Origin: Anas platyrhynchos
Taxonomy: Eukaryota; Chordata; Aves; Anseriformes; Anatidae
Direction: 5' to 3'
DNA length: 64,000 nt
Assembly: GCF_047663525.1 (NCBI RefSeq)
Contig: NC_092617.1
Location: 1,864,501 to 1,928,500, forward strand
The translations under genes and the position numbers were made by a program. Positions within the stretch are counted from its first letter, which is position 1, and every line of letters starts with the position of its first letter. Below are positions 1-9,308 of the stretch, in pieces. Under the pieces are notes generated by a model. That model saw only the letters and a list, made by a program, of their open reading frames with translations, had not been told where the DNA came from and did no database searches.

Positions 1-955
1 CACTGGGATCAGCTTTCTGATGGCTTTCATGATCTCAGAGTTAAGGTTTAGGAGAGGGTTTAACATGAGGAGGTTAATGCACAAGAACAGGGGCTTTGGG
101 TTAGAGATTAAACAAATGCTTGGTGGGAGGGTTTGGTGTTCTGCTTGGGGTGTCAGGTCTGTGGTTAGGCTATGGGCAAACTTTGCGCTTTAGGGTTTTC
201 TTTACATTGGTAAAAAGTTATCTAGGATTAAATAGAGCATATTAATGGTATTGTAAAGGGAAGGGAACAGGTTCATCAAGAGAACAAGTGTAAAGGTAAG
301 GGGCTGAGAAGGAAACCCACCTCATGGTGTTTAGCAATGTGGGTTTGTGTGACATGATTAGAAGGACAGTCATTGGATGGGACGAACTTGGAGGTCTTTT
401 TCTATGATTCTATCAAGGCAGCAGAGAGGTCAGAGCCCAGCGGGCAGTGGAGGGCAGCCCTGAGGGCCACCGGGGCTGCCCCTCCCAGTGGCAGCTGGGT
501 TCTTGGCCCTGAGCTGGGACTGCTCCCCCGCCTAGAGAGGTGATGGGAAGAAAGGAAAGTTGAGATCAGTAAAGTTATCATGGCTTCTTTATTCCCTATA
601 TGTACACTAGAAGCCTAGTTCTATAAGTAGTTTAGATGACACCGTCAAAGTAAGTAAATGAATTAACAGGAAGAAGGCCAAGAATAATATTAAACCAAAA
701 TCAAAGATATTGAAGACATTCTTGATACTTAAGAGGCACATAGAGAAAGAGTTTACTCACTGCACCCTTGAGCTCCTTGTTTCTCATGCTGTAAATGAGG
801 GGGTTCACTGCTGGAGGCAGAACTGAGTACAGAAATGACACCACCAGGTCCAGGGATGGGGAAGCAATGGAAGGGGGCTTTAGGTAGGCAACTGTTGCAG
901 TGACAACCATTAGAAAGACCACAGCCAGGTGAGGGAGGCACGTGGAAAAGGCTTT
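1..955. repeat. Left arm of a long inverted repeat
   Basis: Position x here pairs with 63609-x in the right arm; for example the OR stop at 701 pairs with 62908 and the poly(A) signal at 588-593 with 63016-63021, so there is no net indel. The arm covers the C-terminus and 3' flank of an OR gene. It may continue beyond the left edge of the window. Confidence 0.93.
701..955 (-). pseudogene. Truncated OR14-like receptor, C-terminal fragment
   Basis: Only the last ~85 residues of an olfactory receptor are present, read on the minus strand from the KAF/PHLAV segment of TM6 through TM7 (NPLIYSMRN) to the stop at 701. It matches the end of the intact gene at 61955-62908 with a single visible difference (SLDLVV here, SLDVVV there). 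Homology stops abruptly at 955/956 inside the KAFSTC codons, where unrelated repeat sequence begins, so TM1-TM5 are missing and it cannot encode a receptor. The 3' flank, including an AATAAA on the minus strand at 593-588, is retained. It is one arm of the inverted repeat described separately. Confidence 0.9.
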
Positions 956-990
956 TCACCAGTGTCTCATCAGCCCTCACCAGCTGTTCC

Positions 991-1385
991 TTGAAAAAAG
1001 AAGCTGGGTCCGATCATAGACACTCAGCAGCAGCTTCCAAGCCAGGGGCCTGCTGCTGGCCTTGCAGCTTCTTGGCTAGACACAGCCAAGCCTTGTGCCT
1101 GCTGCTGCCCACTCATGGACTCAAGCAGAAGGGACAGGACAACCCATATGCAGGCCTTCTTTCTGTCTGGGTCCTTTTGGCTCTGGAGACAGAGGGAATC
1201 CCCCAGTCAGCATGCCAAGCAGGTGCCTTGTGCTGGCCTAGCAAGGCCACTGCCAGATGTCAGCCCAAAAGTCCAGATCCCAGGGAGAAGTCAAGGCTGA
1301 CCTGTCAGCTACAGACAGAAGTGACCTCATAGTCCATGCCACAGTCACATTCCTGCTGCTGGGGCAGGAGATCCTGAGGCAGAGC
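991..1385 (+). repeat. Recurrent flank unit A, copy 1
   Basis: About 0.4 kb of non-OR sequence that recurs at 15295-15850 (-), 22630-23162 (+) and 40130-40490 (+), with a shorter piece at 11410-11560 (+). All long copies keep a 100-170-codon open frame with shared strings such as KQKGQDNP and QSACQAG, but both strands are open and no domain is recognisable. I read it as a duplicated non-coding block, not a gene. It begins directly at the breakpoint of the truncated OR. Confidence 0.8.
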
Positions 1386-2050
1386 TGAGCTCATCAGAGC
1401 ATTCCCACCCATCTCCTCCTTGTGGCCCACAAGCTCATCAGATCCATGGCCCCTCACATCCATTTTTGAATGCCATGTGACTGCAGAGAAGTCTCACAAT
1501 TCATGCCTCACGAGCAGCCCCCAGATGGGGCCAGCCACAGTTCAGGAGATGGAGGTCCGTGAAGCTGCAGGAGCCCTCTTCTCTTGCCTGGGAGATCCCC
1601 AGCACAGTGCCTGTGCCCCGCAGGGCCAGCCCCGCTCCCCAGGCCAGCACAAGAGGCCTGGCCCAGCCACAGAGCAGCTCCAGAGTCCTCTCCACGATGC
1701 CATTTGCCATCAGACCCAGCAACTGCAGGAAATGCCCAGGCCAGTCAAGCCCAGTTATTATTGTTTGCTGGGCCTTGTGCTTCTGAGAAGTCAGATCCCA
1801 GTCCAGCCCTTTGTCCTTCAGTGATCACTATGGGACTCTGATCCATCCTGAAGCCCAGAAAAACAAGAGGGCTGTCCAGGGAGAATCTCCTTGGGTGTAT
1901 TTCTGACACCAGCTTTAGAAGAGGCGTACAGAGATGTGGCGGGGATGCCACTGTAGGTACATCAGGAAAGTCATGAAGGTGCATGAGATCTCATGGCTAA
2001 CTGTAGTGGGTCTGGCTGGAATGTTAACTTTCCCGCCAGCAGCCCATACA
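1386..2050. other. Unassigned intergenic sequence
   Basis: No gene or known repeat was recognised. Short ORFs on both strands (up to 134 codons) have no domain features and no paralogous copy in the window. Confidence 0.5.
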
Positions 2051-2165
2051 GTGCCGTACTCTGTACTTGCCACCGGGGCTGCTCCTCCATGTGGCAGCTG
2101 GGCTCTTGGCCCTGAGCCCCTCCTGCATGCTGGGGCTGCTCCCCCAGCTCCGGAGGAGATGGGAA
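2050..2165 (-). repeat. OR 3'-flank repeat block
   Basis: A GC-rich block with the phrase 'ccggggctgctcctcc...ggcagctgggctcttggccctgagc' type composition lies just past the 3' end of an OR. Homologous blocks sit at 420-540 (-), 34380-34560 (+) and 63070-63190 (+), always downstream of an OR in the same relative orientation. It was therefore duplicated together with the genes. Confidence 0.7.
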
Positions 2166-2436
2166 AAGAAGGATGCTGAGACCAATGAAGTTCTTAGGGC
2201 TTCTTTATTATCCGTATCTATACAAGAGGCCTGATCATATGTCCATAAAATGGACTTTCGTTACTTTGGCTCAAAGCAAATAAAAACGTTAACAGGTAGG
2301 GGTCTAAGAATAAGACTATTTAAATCAAAAAAAAAAAAAAAGAAGTAAATAGCAATAAGAGATAAGAAGGGAATAATAGAGAAACCAATAGATTTTTGTC
2401 TCAGTTTCTGAAATAAAGTTGGAACTTTAAGGTACA

Positions 2437-3372
2437 TCACTGATTTTGAAAAAGCATGTATTCAAAGAATTTACAGATTGCATCCTTGAGCACCCTGTTC
2501 CTCATGCTGTAGATGAGGGGGTTCACTGCTGGAGGCACCACTGAGTACATAAAAGACATCATAAGATTTAGAGTTTGGGAGGAGAGTGAGAGAGGTTTGA
2601 GGTAGGCAAACATGATGGTACTGAGAAAGAGGGAGAACACGGTCAGGTGAGGGAGGCACGTGGAAAAGGCTTTGTGCCGGCCCTGACAAGAGGGCATCCT
2701 CAGCACTGCCCTGAAGATCTGCACATAGGACAACACAATAAAAACAAAACAACCAACACCTAAACAAAAGCTAAATGCAATAAATCCATCTTCCCTGAGG
2801 TAGGCATCTGAGCAGGAGAGCTTGAGGATCTGGGGGATCTCACAGAAGAACTGGTCCACAGCATTGCCTTGGCAGAGGGGCAGGGAAAATGTGTTGGCCG
2901 TGTGCAGGACAGCATTGAGAAAGCCACTGCCCCAGGCAGCTGCTGCCATCTGGGCACACGCTCTGCTGCTCAGGAGGCTCCCGTAGTGCAGAGGCTTGCA
3001 GATGGCAACGTAGCGGTCATAGGCCATGATGGTGAGAAGGGAATACTCTGCACCAAAAAAGAGTAAGTAAAAGGAGAGTTGTGCAGCACATCCTTGATAG
3101 GAGATGGCCCTGGTGTCCCAGAGGGCATTGGCCATGGCTTTGGGCAGAGTGGTGGAGATGCAGCCCAGGTCAAGGAGGGCAAGATTGAAGAGAAAGAAGT
3201 ACATGGGAGTGTGCAGGCTGTGGTGGCAGGCTACGGCGCTGAGGATGAGACCGTTGCCCAGGAGGGCAGCCAGGTAGATGCCCAGGAAGAGCGCGAAGTA
3301 CAGGAGCTGCAGCTCGCGCGTGTCTGCGAATGCCAGCAGGAGGAACTCACTCACAGAGCTGCTGTTCAGCAT
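2437..3372 (-). CDS. Olfactory receptor, OR14-like (311 aa, intact)
   Basis: Class A GPCR, predicted odorant receptor of the ciliary membrane of olfactory neurons, coupling to the olfactory G protein by family knowledge. Seen in the protein: N-glycosylation site NSS at residues 3-5, TM1 with GN at 39-40, HTPMYFF at 54-60, conserved Cys95, MAYDRYVAIC at 116-125 at the TM3/loop boundary, extracellular-loop cysteines around 167-187, SY at 215-216, KAFSTC at 234-239 and NPLIY at 284-288. Length is normal for the family. The start MLNSSS aligns with the MPNSSS start of paralogues, and a 3' splice acceptor (pyrimidine tract then CAG) ends at about 3396, 23 bp before the ATG, as usual for single-coding-exon ORs. 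An AATAAA lies downstream on the minus strand at 2209-2204. The 5' flank to about 4240 is nearly identical to that of the gene at 36647-37573. Confidence 0.93.
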   Translation of the reverse strand: MLNSSSVSEFLLLAFADTRELQLLYFALFLGIYLAALLGNGLILSAVACHHSLHTPMYFFLFNLALLDLGCISTTLPKAMANALWDTRAISYQGCAAQLSFYLLFFGAEYSLLTIMAYDRYVAICKPLHYGSLLSSRACAQMAAAAWGSGFLNAVLHTANTFSLPLCQGNAVDQFFCEIPQILKLSCSDAYLREDGFIAFSFCLGVGCFVFIVLSYVQIFRAVLRMPSCQGRHKAFSTCLPHLTVFSLFLSTIMFAYLKPLSLSSQTLNLMMSFMYSVVPPAVNPLIYSMRNRVLKDAICKFFEYMLFQNQ

Positions 3373-4240
3373 TTTCTGACATTAAACACAGCTGCCTGTT
3401 GAAGAGGAGAATGCAGAACAAAACTAGAACAGACTTCAATGAGGAAAACCTATTCCATGTCTTAGAACATCCCCCAGACGATCATCTCTCATTGCAGGAG
3501 AACCTGTATGAATCTCATTGCTTCTCTTCTGAGCTCTCTGTGCAATGCTCTGGGATTCTCAGTCTCCTGTACAATCCTGACAACACATTACCGTCAAGCT
3601 TGCCTCCCCTGCAATGCAGGAATGGGAAAACACAGAACCAAAAAAGTCTTCTCCTTCAGATAAACCAAGCCTCGATCTTCTTCTGGAAATGACACCTTAT
3701 AAATGCCATTCCCTACAACATATTCAACTTCTCACTGGAGAAACAGATAGAACCATCCTGACAGATATGTGATGTGCCAGCTGTAGAAGACCCCTCTGGC
3801 AACCCCACCTGCAGTGCCCTGCTGCCAGAGCCTCACGGTGTCAGGAGCCTGCAGATGTGTCCTGCCACACGCTGCCCTCTGTTGTTGCGCTCCTCAGTGC
3901 CTCCAAGCCCTCTCTCCTTCTGTCCTCTCTGTGTGCCAGCTGCTGTCAGAGCCCCCAGCCCTGCTGCGCTGTGCAGAGGAGCTGCTCCTGGGCACAGCTG
4001 TCTCTCTGCACCAGGGCCCTCTTGCCACGAGCTCTCTCTGTCCCATGAGCCCGGCCCAGCTCAGCAGCACAGCACCCAACCATGGCATCTCTTGCTCTGT
4101 GCCCTTGGGCTCCCTGGAGGTGTCCCCAAGGCCTCAAGGCTTACAGCTCCCCAAGGCAGCAGGGTCTCTGCTGGGGTGTGGTGTCTGAAGCAGACTGAAG
4201 GCATCACTGACTGCTTCTCTCTGTAGATGTCAGAGACTGA
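3373..4240 (-). promoter_or_regulatory. Duplicated OR 5' flank (acceptor and upstream block)
   Basis: Upstream of the OR at 2437-3372. It matches 37574-38420 (-), 61100-61954 (+) and, less completely, 31360-31945 (-) and 21000-21290 (+). The proximal part holds the splice acceptor; the distal part (about 3774-4226) is GC-rich and opens a shadow ORF of 150 codons that also appears in the other copies. Conservation next to each gene suggests 5' untranslated exon, intron and promoter sequence. The transcription start itself cannot be seen. Confidence 0.6.
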
Positions 4241-4494
4241 TTTTTAAGTGTGATTTCTACTGTTGGACTGTGGTTGTCAAATATGAGTACAAATGTTTCC
4301 CTCCCTTAACCCCTATTCTGTTCCCAGTGTATTGCAGGACACCTCAGCCATGACTGCCAGGGATCATTTCACCCCTCTGAACATGTTCTAACAAAAGAGG
4401 GGGGACCAGAATGCTCTAAAAGGGTTTCCATGAAGGAAATGGGACACTAAGACACCATTCATTGAGTTTCCCTAGCTGTCCATCTGGAAGATCC

Positions 4495-5154
4495 TCTACC
4501 CATACACAAATCTCTTCTTCCTCTCTTGCATGACCAGCACAGTGACTGGGATGTGGAACACCCTCATCACTGTTCCTGTGCCTAACACCAAACACCTGCA
4601 GATGCCCGTGGCCTTCTTCCTGGGGGAGAGTTGTCCTTGCACAGCTCCAGCACCCTGCGCCAGATGCTGGCCAGCTTCCTGGTTGGGGACAGCACCCCCT
4701 TTGCTCACAGAGGCGGCAGCACTCTCAGCTGCACCTTCTGCATGACCACAGTGCTTCCTGCTGGGGGCCATGTCCTATGGTCAGCCCTGGGCTGTATGCC
4801 ACCCCTGTTCTCTGCAAGGCTCGAGAACTGGAAGGCCTGACTCCAGAAGGCAGCTGTACCTGAACCAGGGGAATTTCTCTCATGTACAGGAATTATTTCT
4901 CTTCCTCCCAGCTCCAGCTCTGTGGCCCCAGTGTCGTAGACACCCCTTGTGTGATTTTGCCACATTTCTGGAGCTGTCCTGCAGTGCCAAGGTGATACTC
5001 ATGGTCTTTGATTTCATAATCTACATTTTGGATCCAATCTTCCTCTTTCCTCTCATGCAGTTTTCAGGTGTGTGTGTGTCCTGTATTGGCAGGCCAAGGC
5101 CTTATCCACCTGCTCTTCTGTCCTCACGAGTGTCACTGTTTTCTATGATACTGC
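4495..5154 (+). pseudogene. Decayed olfactory receptor of another class II subfamily
   Basis: Several OR landmarks are visible in order but in different frames: a TM1-like stretch (VTGMWNTLI) followed by TKHLQMPVAFFLG at about 4540-4625, LASFLVGDST at about 4668, an AMSYDRY-type segment decayed to AMSYGQPWAVCHP at about 4764, LYLNQGNFSH, the FCDF-type loop (CDFATFLELSCSA) at about 4951 and a TM6 start reading KALSTCSS at about 5095. Multiple frameshifts make it non-functional. The motifs differ from the OR14-like genes here, so it belongs to an older neighbouring subfamily. It stops exactly where the LTR at 5155 begins. Confidence 0.75.
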
Positions 5155-5628
5155 TGTTATAAATGGCTCAGGATTCAAATTAGGATTAAATAAAAAAATA
5201 GGATTTATTAAAAGAATATAAAGGAATAGAGGTAAGCAAACAACGCTGGGTGCACCGGGAGTCTCCGCTCCACCAGGACGCACACCAGTTACATCAAGCA
5301 GCTGATTTTTATGCACCTAGACTAATACATATTCATTACTACTTCTAAAAAAATAGATTATTATAATTAGCTTCCGGGGTCCAGTCCCTCCTACTGGAGC
5401 ATGCGCATCAGTCTCCTCTGGGGGTCTCTAGGGGTCTTTCATGCTGAAGGCTCGTAGTCTTCCTCTCACCCTTTGTACTTACTCGGCACTATTCCAAGTT
5501 TATGGAACACTCTCTGTACACTCTCCACAGGTCTTGTCTCCCAACCGTCCTTCAGCTTCTTTTTTCTTCCTCTTAATCTCTTGCCCCCCCCGGCCAGATA
5601 CCAAGGATCCACATAGTATCTCATAACA
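5155..5628 (-). mobile_element. Solo LTR inserted in an OR pseudogene
   Basis: The 474-bp segment has inverted termini (TGTTAT on the plus strand at 5155, ATAACA at 5623-5628). Read on the minus strand it is homologous over a long stretch to 12900-13200, the 5' end of the ERV-K-like element, sharing the GGTGGAGCGGAGACTCC-type block. No internal retroviral sequence is attached. A clean target-site duplication was not found. Confidence 0.75.
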
Positions 5629-5875
5629 GTCACCAGCAGTCACCAGTTATTATCAGTTGTTCTGAAACTCCCAAACAGCTTGAGGACTCACGAGCAATTA
5701 AAACATTCTTTCCCAGCTATTCACAGTCATCTATATAACATCTAGAGCAGTGTTAAATCAACCTCGAAGAAGACAGAAAAAAACTGTAACTGTTAGAACT
5801 AGAAGTCAGGAATAACAAAAGCAAACAGGTTCATAAATTTAAGGAGTATTTTCTGAAGACTTGATAAATTGACTA
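5629..5875. other. Unassigned AT-rich spacer
   Basis: No OR TM7, gene or repeat was recognised between the two LTRs. Confidence 0.4.
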
Positions 5876-6455
5876 TGTCCTGGTTTCAGTTAGCACAGAA
5901 TTAATTTTCTTCCTAGTAGCTGGTGGAATGCTGTGTTTTGGCTTAGGATGAGAAGAGTGCTGATAACACGCCGATGCTTTAATTGTTGCAGAGCAGTGCT
6001 TATACTAAGCCAAGGACATCTCAGCCTTTTGCTCTGTCCTGCCAACGGGCAGGCTGGGGGTGCAGTAAGAGCTGGGAGGGGACAGACCCAGGACAGGTGA
6101 CCCAAACTAGCCAAAGGGGTATTCCATACCATCTGACGTCATGCTAAACAATATATAGGGGTGGCTAGCTGGGGGGAGGGGGCCGGACTGCTCGGGGTTA
6201 GGCTGGGCATCGGTCAGCGGGTGGTGAGCAATTGCATTGTGCATCACTTGTTTGTACATACTATTACTTTCGTATTATCACCATTGTATCATTATTATTA
6301 TTATTGTTATTATTATTTTCCTCTCTTATTAAACTGTCTTTATCTCAACTCACGGGCTTCACTCTCCATTTCTCTCCCCCATCCCAGAGAGGGAGGGGGG
6401 AGGGTGAGCGAACGGCTGCGTGGTGTTTAGCTGCCGGCCGGGTTAAACCACGACA
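5876..6455 (+). mobile_element. ERV-L-like 5' LTR
   Basis: The 580-bp LTR starts TGTCCTGGTTT and ends CCACGACA, with a TATA-like ATATATAGG at about 6151 and a T/TTA microsatellite at 6287-6320 inside. It is followed after a few bases by a retroviral primer-binding site, which marks it as a 5' LTR. Related LTR pieces occur at 7775-8190 (-), 31085-31345 (+), 39256-39609 and 60780-61045 (+). Confidence 0.85.
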
Positions 6456-6462
6456 GCCTTTT

Positions 6463-6480
6463 TGGCGCCCAACGTGGGGC
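6463..6480 (+). other. Retroviral primer-binding site, lysine-tRNA type
   Basis: TGGCGCCCAACGTGGGGC lies 8 bp after the LTR end. By known convention this is complementary to the 3' end of a lysine tRNA (Lys1,2 type). Placement directly after an LTR supports the reading. Confidence 0.8.
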
Positions 6481-6568
6481 CCGAAAGGTTGAGATAACGG
6501 CAGATCTGATCAGAGTGTGTTAAACTAAAATTGGTGTAAGGATTAGACCTGCTTAATAGTCACTTGTC

Positions 6569-7300
6569 ATGATGCTGATTGCTTTAATCTCAACTCTGCT
6601 GCGCCTGTTTTCCAAATTGAGTATTATAGTACATTATTTTCCGTATTTTCTCTCTGTAGTGTTGTTTATCCTCTCTGGGCCCTGGTTTCAGATCATTATG
6701 GTACTGAGTATTATAGCAATGGCTTATGAGACGATAAGATATCTGGTCATGACTCTAACTTGGTATTCATACTCAGTAACATCGTGGACTCTGTACTTTG
6801 GAAACAGTATCTTGGGAACTATTAGCAATTATACCTATTGTTTTTCTCCATTAGAGAGTCAGTCTGTGGAGGGAAAAGGGGAAGATAATTTTTCTTACTT
6901 GATTACTCTCCCTTTCTCCTTCACCACCCCTGTATCCTCCTGGATCACTCTGCCTTCTCCCTCAAAATATCTGCCTTCCTCCTTCACCACCCTCTTATCC
7001 CCTGAGCTTGTCAAAATAGCTCTCCAAGATATTGAATATTATTGGGATACTCGGAATACCATAGTCTTGTTGTTCTGCCTCATGAATGCACTTCAGATTC
7101 TGCTTAAAGTTAAACAACTACTTGGGGAGCTCATCTGGAGATCTGCCCGGAGGCAGGATAGTTGTGGGTGGCAGGGAGTATGGGTGGATATGGGCAGGCA
7201 TCTAGAGCAGTTGGCACCCCCAGTGTGTTGGAAATTCACCCCTGAGCAATGGCAAAATCCTCAAGCCGGTGAGCCACCGCCGCCTCCTCAGTTAGAATGA
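6569..7300 (+). CDS. ERV leader (pre-gag) ORF, 243 aa
   Basis: This open frame follows the LTR and primer site. The N-terminal ~85 residues are strongly hydrophobic (several possible membrane segments), the middle is Ser/Thr/Pro-rich and the C-terminus carries a block ending EQWQNP and a proline run. Its C-terminal half is clearly homologous to translated relics at 38650-38877 (-) and 57072-57440 (+), for example IALQ..EY.WD and LLNA/LMNA..LL.K.KQ. Its function is unknown. It is the only reasonably long retroviral frame in this element, and gag and pol do not follow, so the provirus is truncated soon after 7300. Confidence 0.6.
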   Translation: MMLIALISTLLRLFSKLSIIVHYFPYFLSVVLFILSGPWFQIIMVLSIIAMAYETIRYLVMTLTWYSYSVTSWTLYFGNSILGTISNYTYCFSPLESQSVEGKGEDNFSYLITLPFSFTTPVSSWITLPSPSKYLPSSFTTLLSPELVKIALQDIEYYWDTRNTIVLLFCLMNALQILLKVKQLLGELIWRSARRQDSCGWQGVWVDMGRHLEQLAPPVCWKFTPEQWQNPQAGEPPPPPQLE

Positions 7301-7406
7301 GGGGGAGACTGGGACACACTGCATCTGTGGTTCAAGAATCAAATTGCCAGTGCAGGGCCCAGAGGCAGACAGGATTCAAACAGAATTGTTCTTTATGGAC
7401 ACAAAT

Positions 7407-7760
7407 TTATGGACACGAATTGGAATTGTTAAAACATTCCTCACAATCCCTTATCTTCTTTTTAATATCCCCAATTCGTGTCTCTTCTGTTATTAATAAT
7501 TGGATTTCATCAGTTTGTTCTTGGAGGGTCCAATTCTTAAGCATCATAATTGACATATTCCCTTCCTTTTTTAACGAAGTTATTACCAATGTACTATTTA
7601 TCACCCGGTGTATTAATAATGTAAGACAAGGTATCATACAAGGTATAGACAATAACATCTTTACACCACATAACAATAAAAATAACACTCTTTTAACCCA
7701 TGGTCCACCAGGCAGCCATGAAAATAAAAATAAATGAAAATAAATGAAAATAAATCCCAT
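7407..7760 (-). pseudogene. Env-like C-terminal remnant (membrane anchor)
   Basis: The 117-codon minus-strand frame has a hydrophobic stretch preceded by SWLPGGPWVKR and containing CMIPC, the arrangement of a retroviral transmembrane-subunit anchor, then a polar tail to a stop at 7407. It lies downstream (minus orientation) of an LTR fragment and of the Env ectodomain relic at 8200-8430, so I infer that an LTR split one env gene. It is not a complete protein. Confidence 0.5.
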
Positions 7761-7774
7761 TCCATATCCTTCCA

Positions 7775-8190
7775 GGTTTGTGTTTGCTCGCTCACCTCCC
7801 CCCTCTCCTTCTCTGGGATGGGAGAGAGAAATGGGAAAGTGAAGCCTGTGAGTTGAGATAAAAACAAGAAGATAATAACAATAATAATAATAACAATAAT
7901 GATTATAATAGTACTACTAGTAATAATGTGTACGAAACAAATGATGCACAATGCAATTGCTCACCACTGCTGTCCGATGCCCAACCTAACCCCGAGCAGT
8001 CCGGCCCTCCTCCCAGCCTGCCTGCTGGCAGGACAGTGAGAAGCTGAATTTGGCTTGGTCCTTGGCTTGATGTAAGCACTGCTCTGTAACAATTAAAAAC
8101 AATTAAAACATCAGCATATTATTAACATTCTTCTCATCCTAAACCAGAACATAACATTCTATCAGCTACTAGGAAGAAACACCCTTTTTA
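7775..8190 (-). mobile_element. LTR fragment (minus) splitting an env relic
   Basis: The reverse complement shares a long run with the LTR at 5876-6455: CTTCCTAGTAGCTG, the AGAGCAGTGCTTA block, GGGTTAGG.TGGGCATCGG and the TTA/TAA microsatellite followed by TTATCTCAACTCACAGG. The first ~30 bp are shortened and the distal U5 end is missing. It sits between the two halves of the env-like remnant. Confidence 0.75.
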
Positions 8191-8199
8191 TCAATCTTG

Positions 8200-8430
8200 A
8201 AACAGCAATTACTAAAGCTAAATTTTCCACAGACTTCTCCTTCTTGTGCTAGTAAATAATCCAAAGCTAGGCAATTTTGATACAAAGCAGTTCTCATCAT
8301 TTATAACTATTTCTATTACAGCTAATAACCTAATTATTCTATTAAGTATATATACTGGGGTCCTATAGTCCCACGATCTGTCTTCTGCCCACGTAGCTGG
8401 ATCATAATAGGCAAACACCTTCAGGGTTGA
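8200..8430 (-). pseudogene. Env-like transmembrane-subunit ectodomain remnant
   Basis: The frame at 8418-8218 reads [16 protein letters not shown] then LNRIIRL, a heptad-like tract resembling the ectodomain helix of retroviral Env TM subunits. The conserved tract leaves the frame part-way, so a frameshift is present, and it ends at the inserted LTR. The reading is inference from motif style; a profile search would decide it. Confidence 0.5.
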
Positions 8431-9009
8431 TTCAGGCTTGTGTTACCATTCGGCCTGTCAGGGTGATCCAGCTCCTGGAAAACGAATCACAATTTTATAT
8501 AGGTTAAAAAAAAAGGGTCTTATGTTATTTTCTCAGGACAACCTGACCTTAGTGTGGGAGAAGTCCAGTCGAGGCCCTCTCACTCGGCAGTCAATACCCA
8601 TAGGGGTTGCCTCCCTCGGTAGACCATAAACACCGCAGTGGAGGGTCCTGCCCCGGTCTTGCCTTCTCCCTTTCCTCCCTTCAGGCTTGTCCCCTTTATT
8701 TGGCATCCTTAATTCATGCAGAGCCTCGTTGCCAGAATATTAGTTCTTCCTTAGCTTGAGTTTCAGTTTCCCAGGAGTGGACTCAGCCCTCCAAGTTTCA
8801 GTAGTTACTGGTCCTTTTATTCTGGATGCATGGGTCCCTTCCTGCGGTCCTCACAGCTGTTTCAGTAGTCAGTAAAACAAGGTACAGTCCCTCACACCGA
8901 GGGTTCAGTGATTCTTCCCTCCCGTGGCTGCTTGTTGAAACACTTTCTTTTTTATCTTCTGACAAGTTAAATAACAGTTATCTAATTTGCTTTGCCGTAT
9001 GGCCCTTTT
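8431..9009 (-). other. Interior of the env/VLDLR-bearing relic, unassigned
   Basis: No frame longer than ~60 codons was recognised. It lies between the VLDLR-like fragment and the Env TM-like remnant and is probably decayed env-surface sequence, by position only. Confidence 0.3.
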
Positions 9010-9308
9010 CAGGTTCCTGTAGCAGGATTCATCTGATAGCCTTTCAGGTTGATACAGATTTGACTACAGATACCAGGGTTTTGGCATTCATCACTATCTC
9101 CACAGTTTCCCAGCTGGACAGTCACATTCATTTATGTTGCATTCCTTCAGGGGCTTATCACTCCAGTCCTTGCAGTCTCTCTGCTGGTTACACACTTTAT
9201 TGATATCTTATGCATTCTCCACTTCTGCACTTGAATTTGTCAGGTCCAGAGCATTGAATAACATTGTTACAGTTTGCTTCATCAGTGCCATCCAGACAGT
9301 CTCTCACT
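9010..9308 (-). pseudogene. VLDLR: Intronless VLDLR-derived fragment inside a retroviral relic
   Basis: Minus-strand translation gives [30 protein letters not shown], then (after a one-base shift) [21 protein letters not shown] and [10 protein letters not shown], then [18 protein letters not shown] and YQM. These are the end of one LDL-receptor class A repeat, the whole next repeat and parts of two EGF modules, matching the very low density lipoprotein receptor as known. In the LDLR gene family these modules lie in separate exons, so their direct joining indicates an mRNA origin. Three internal losses between EGF parts, one frameshift and stops (for example just after the CPAG block) make it non-coding. 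Retroviral-like sequence lies on both sides. Confidence 0.82.

Noticed and set aside
3079..3402. Antisense ORFs on OR genes (GDGPGVPEGIGHGFGQSGGD type, repeated at every OR)
   Set aside because: Mirror of the highly conserved OR TM2-TM3 coding sequence on the other strand.
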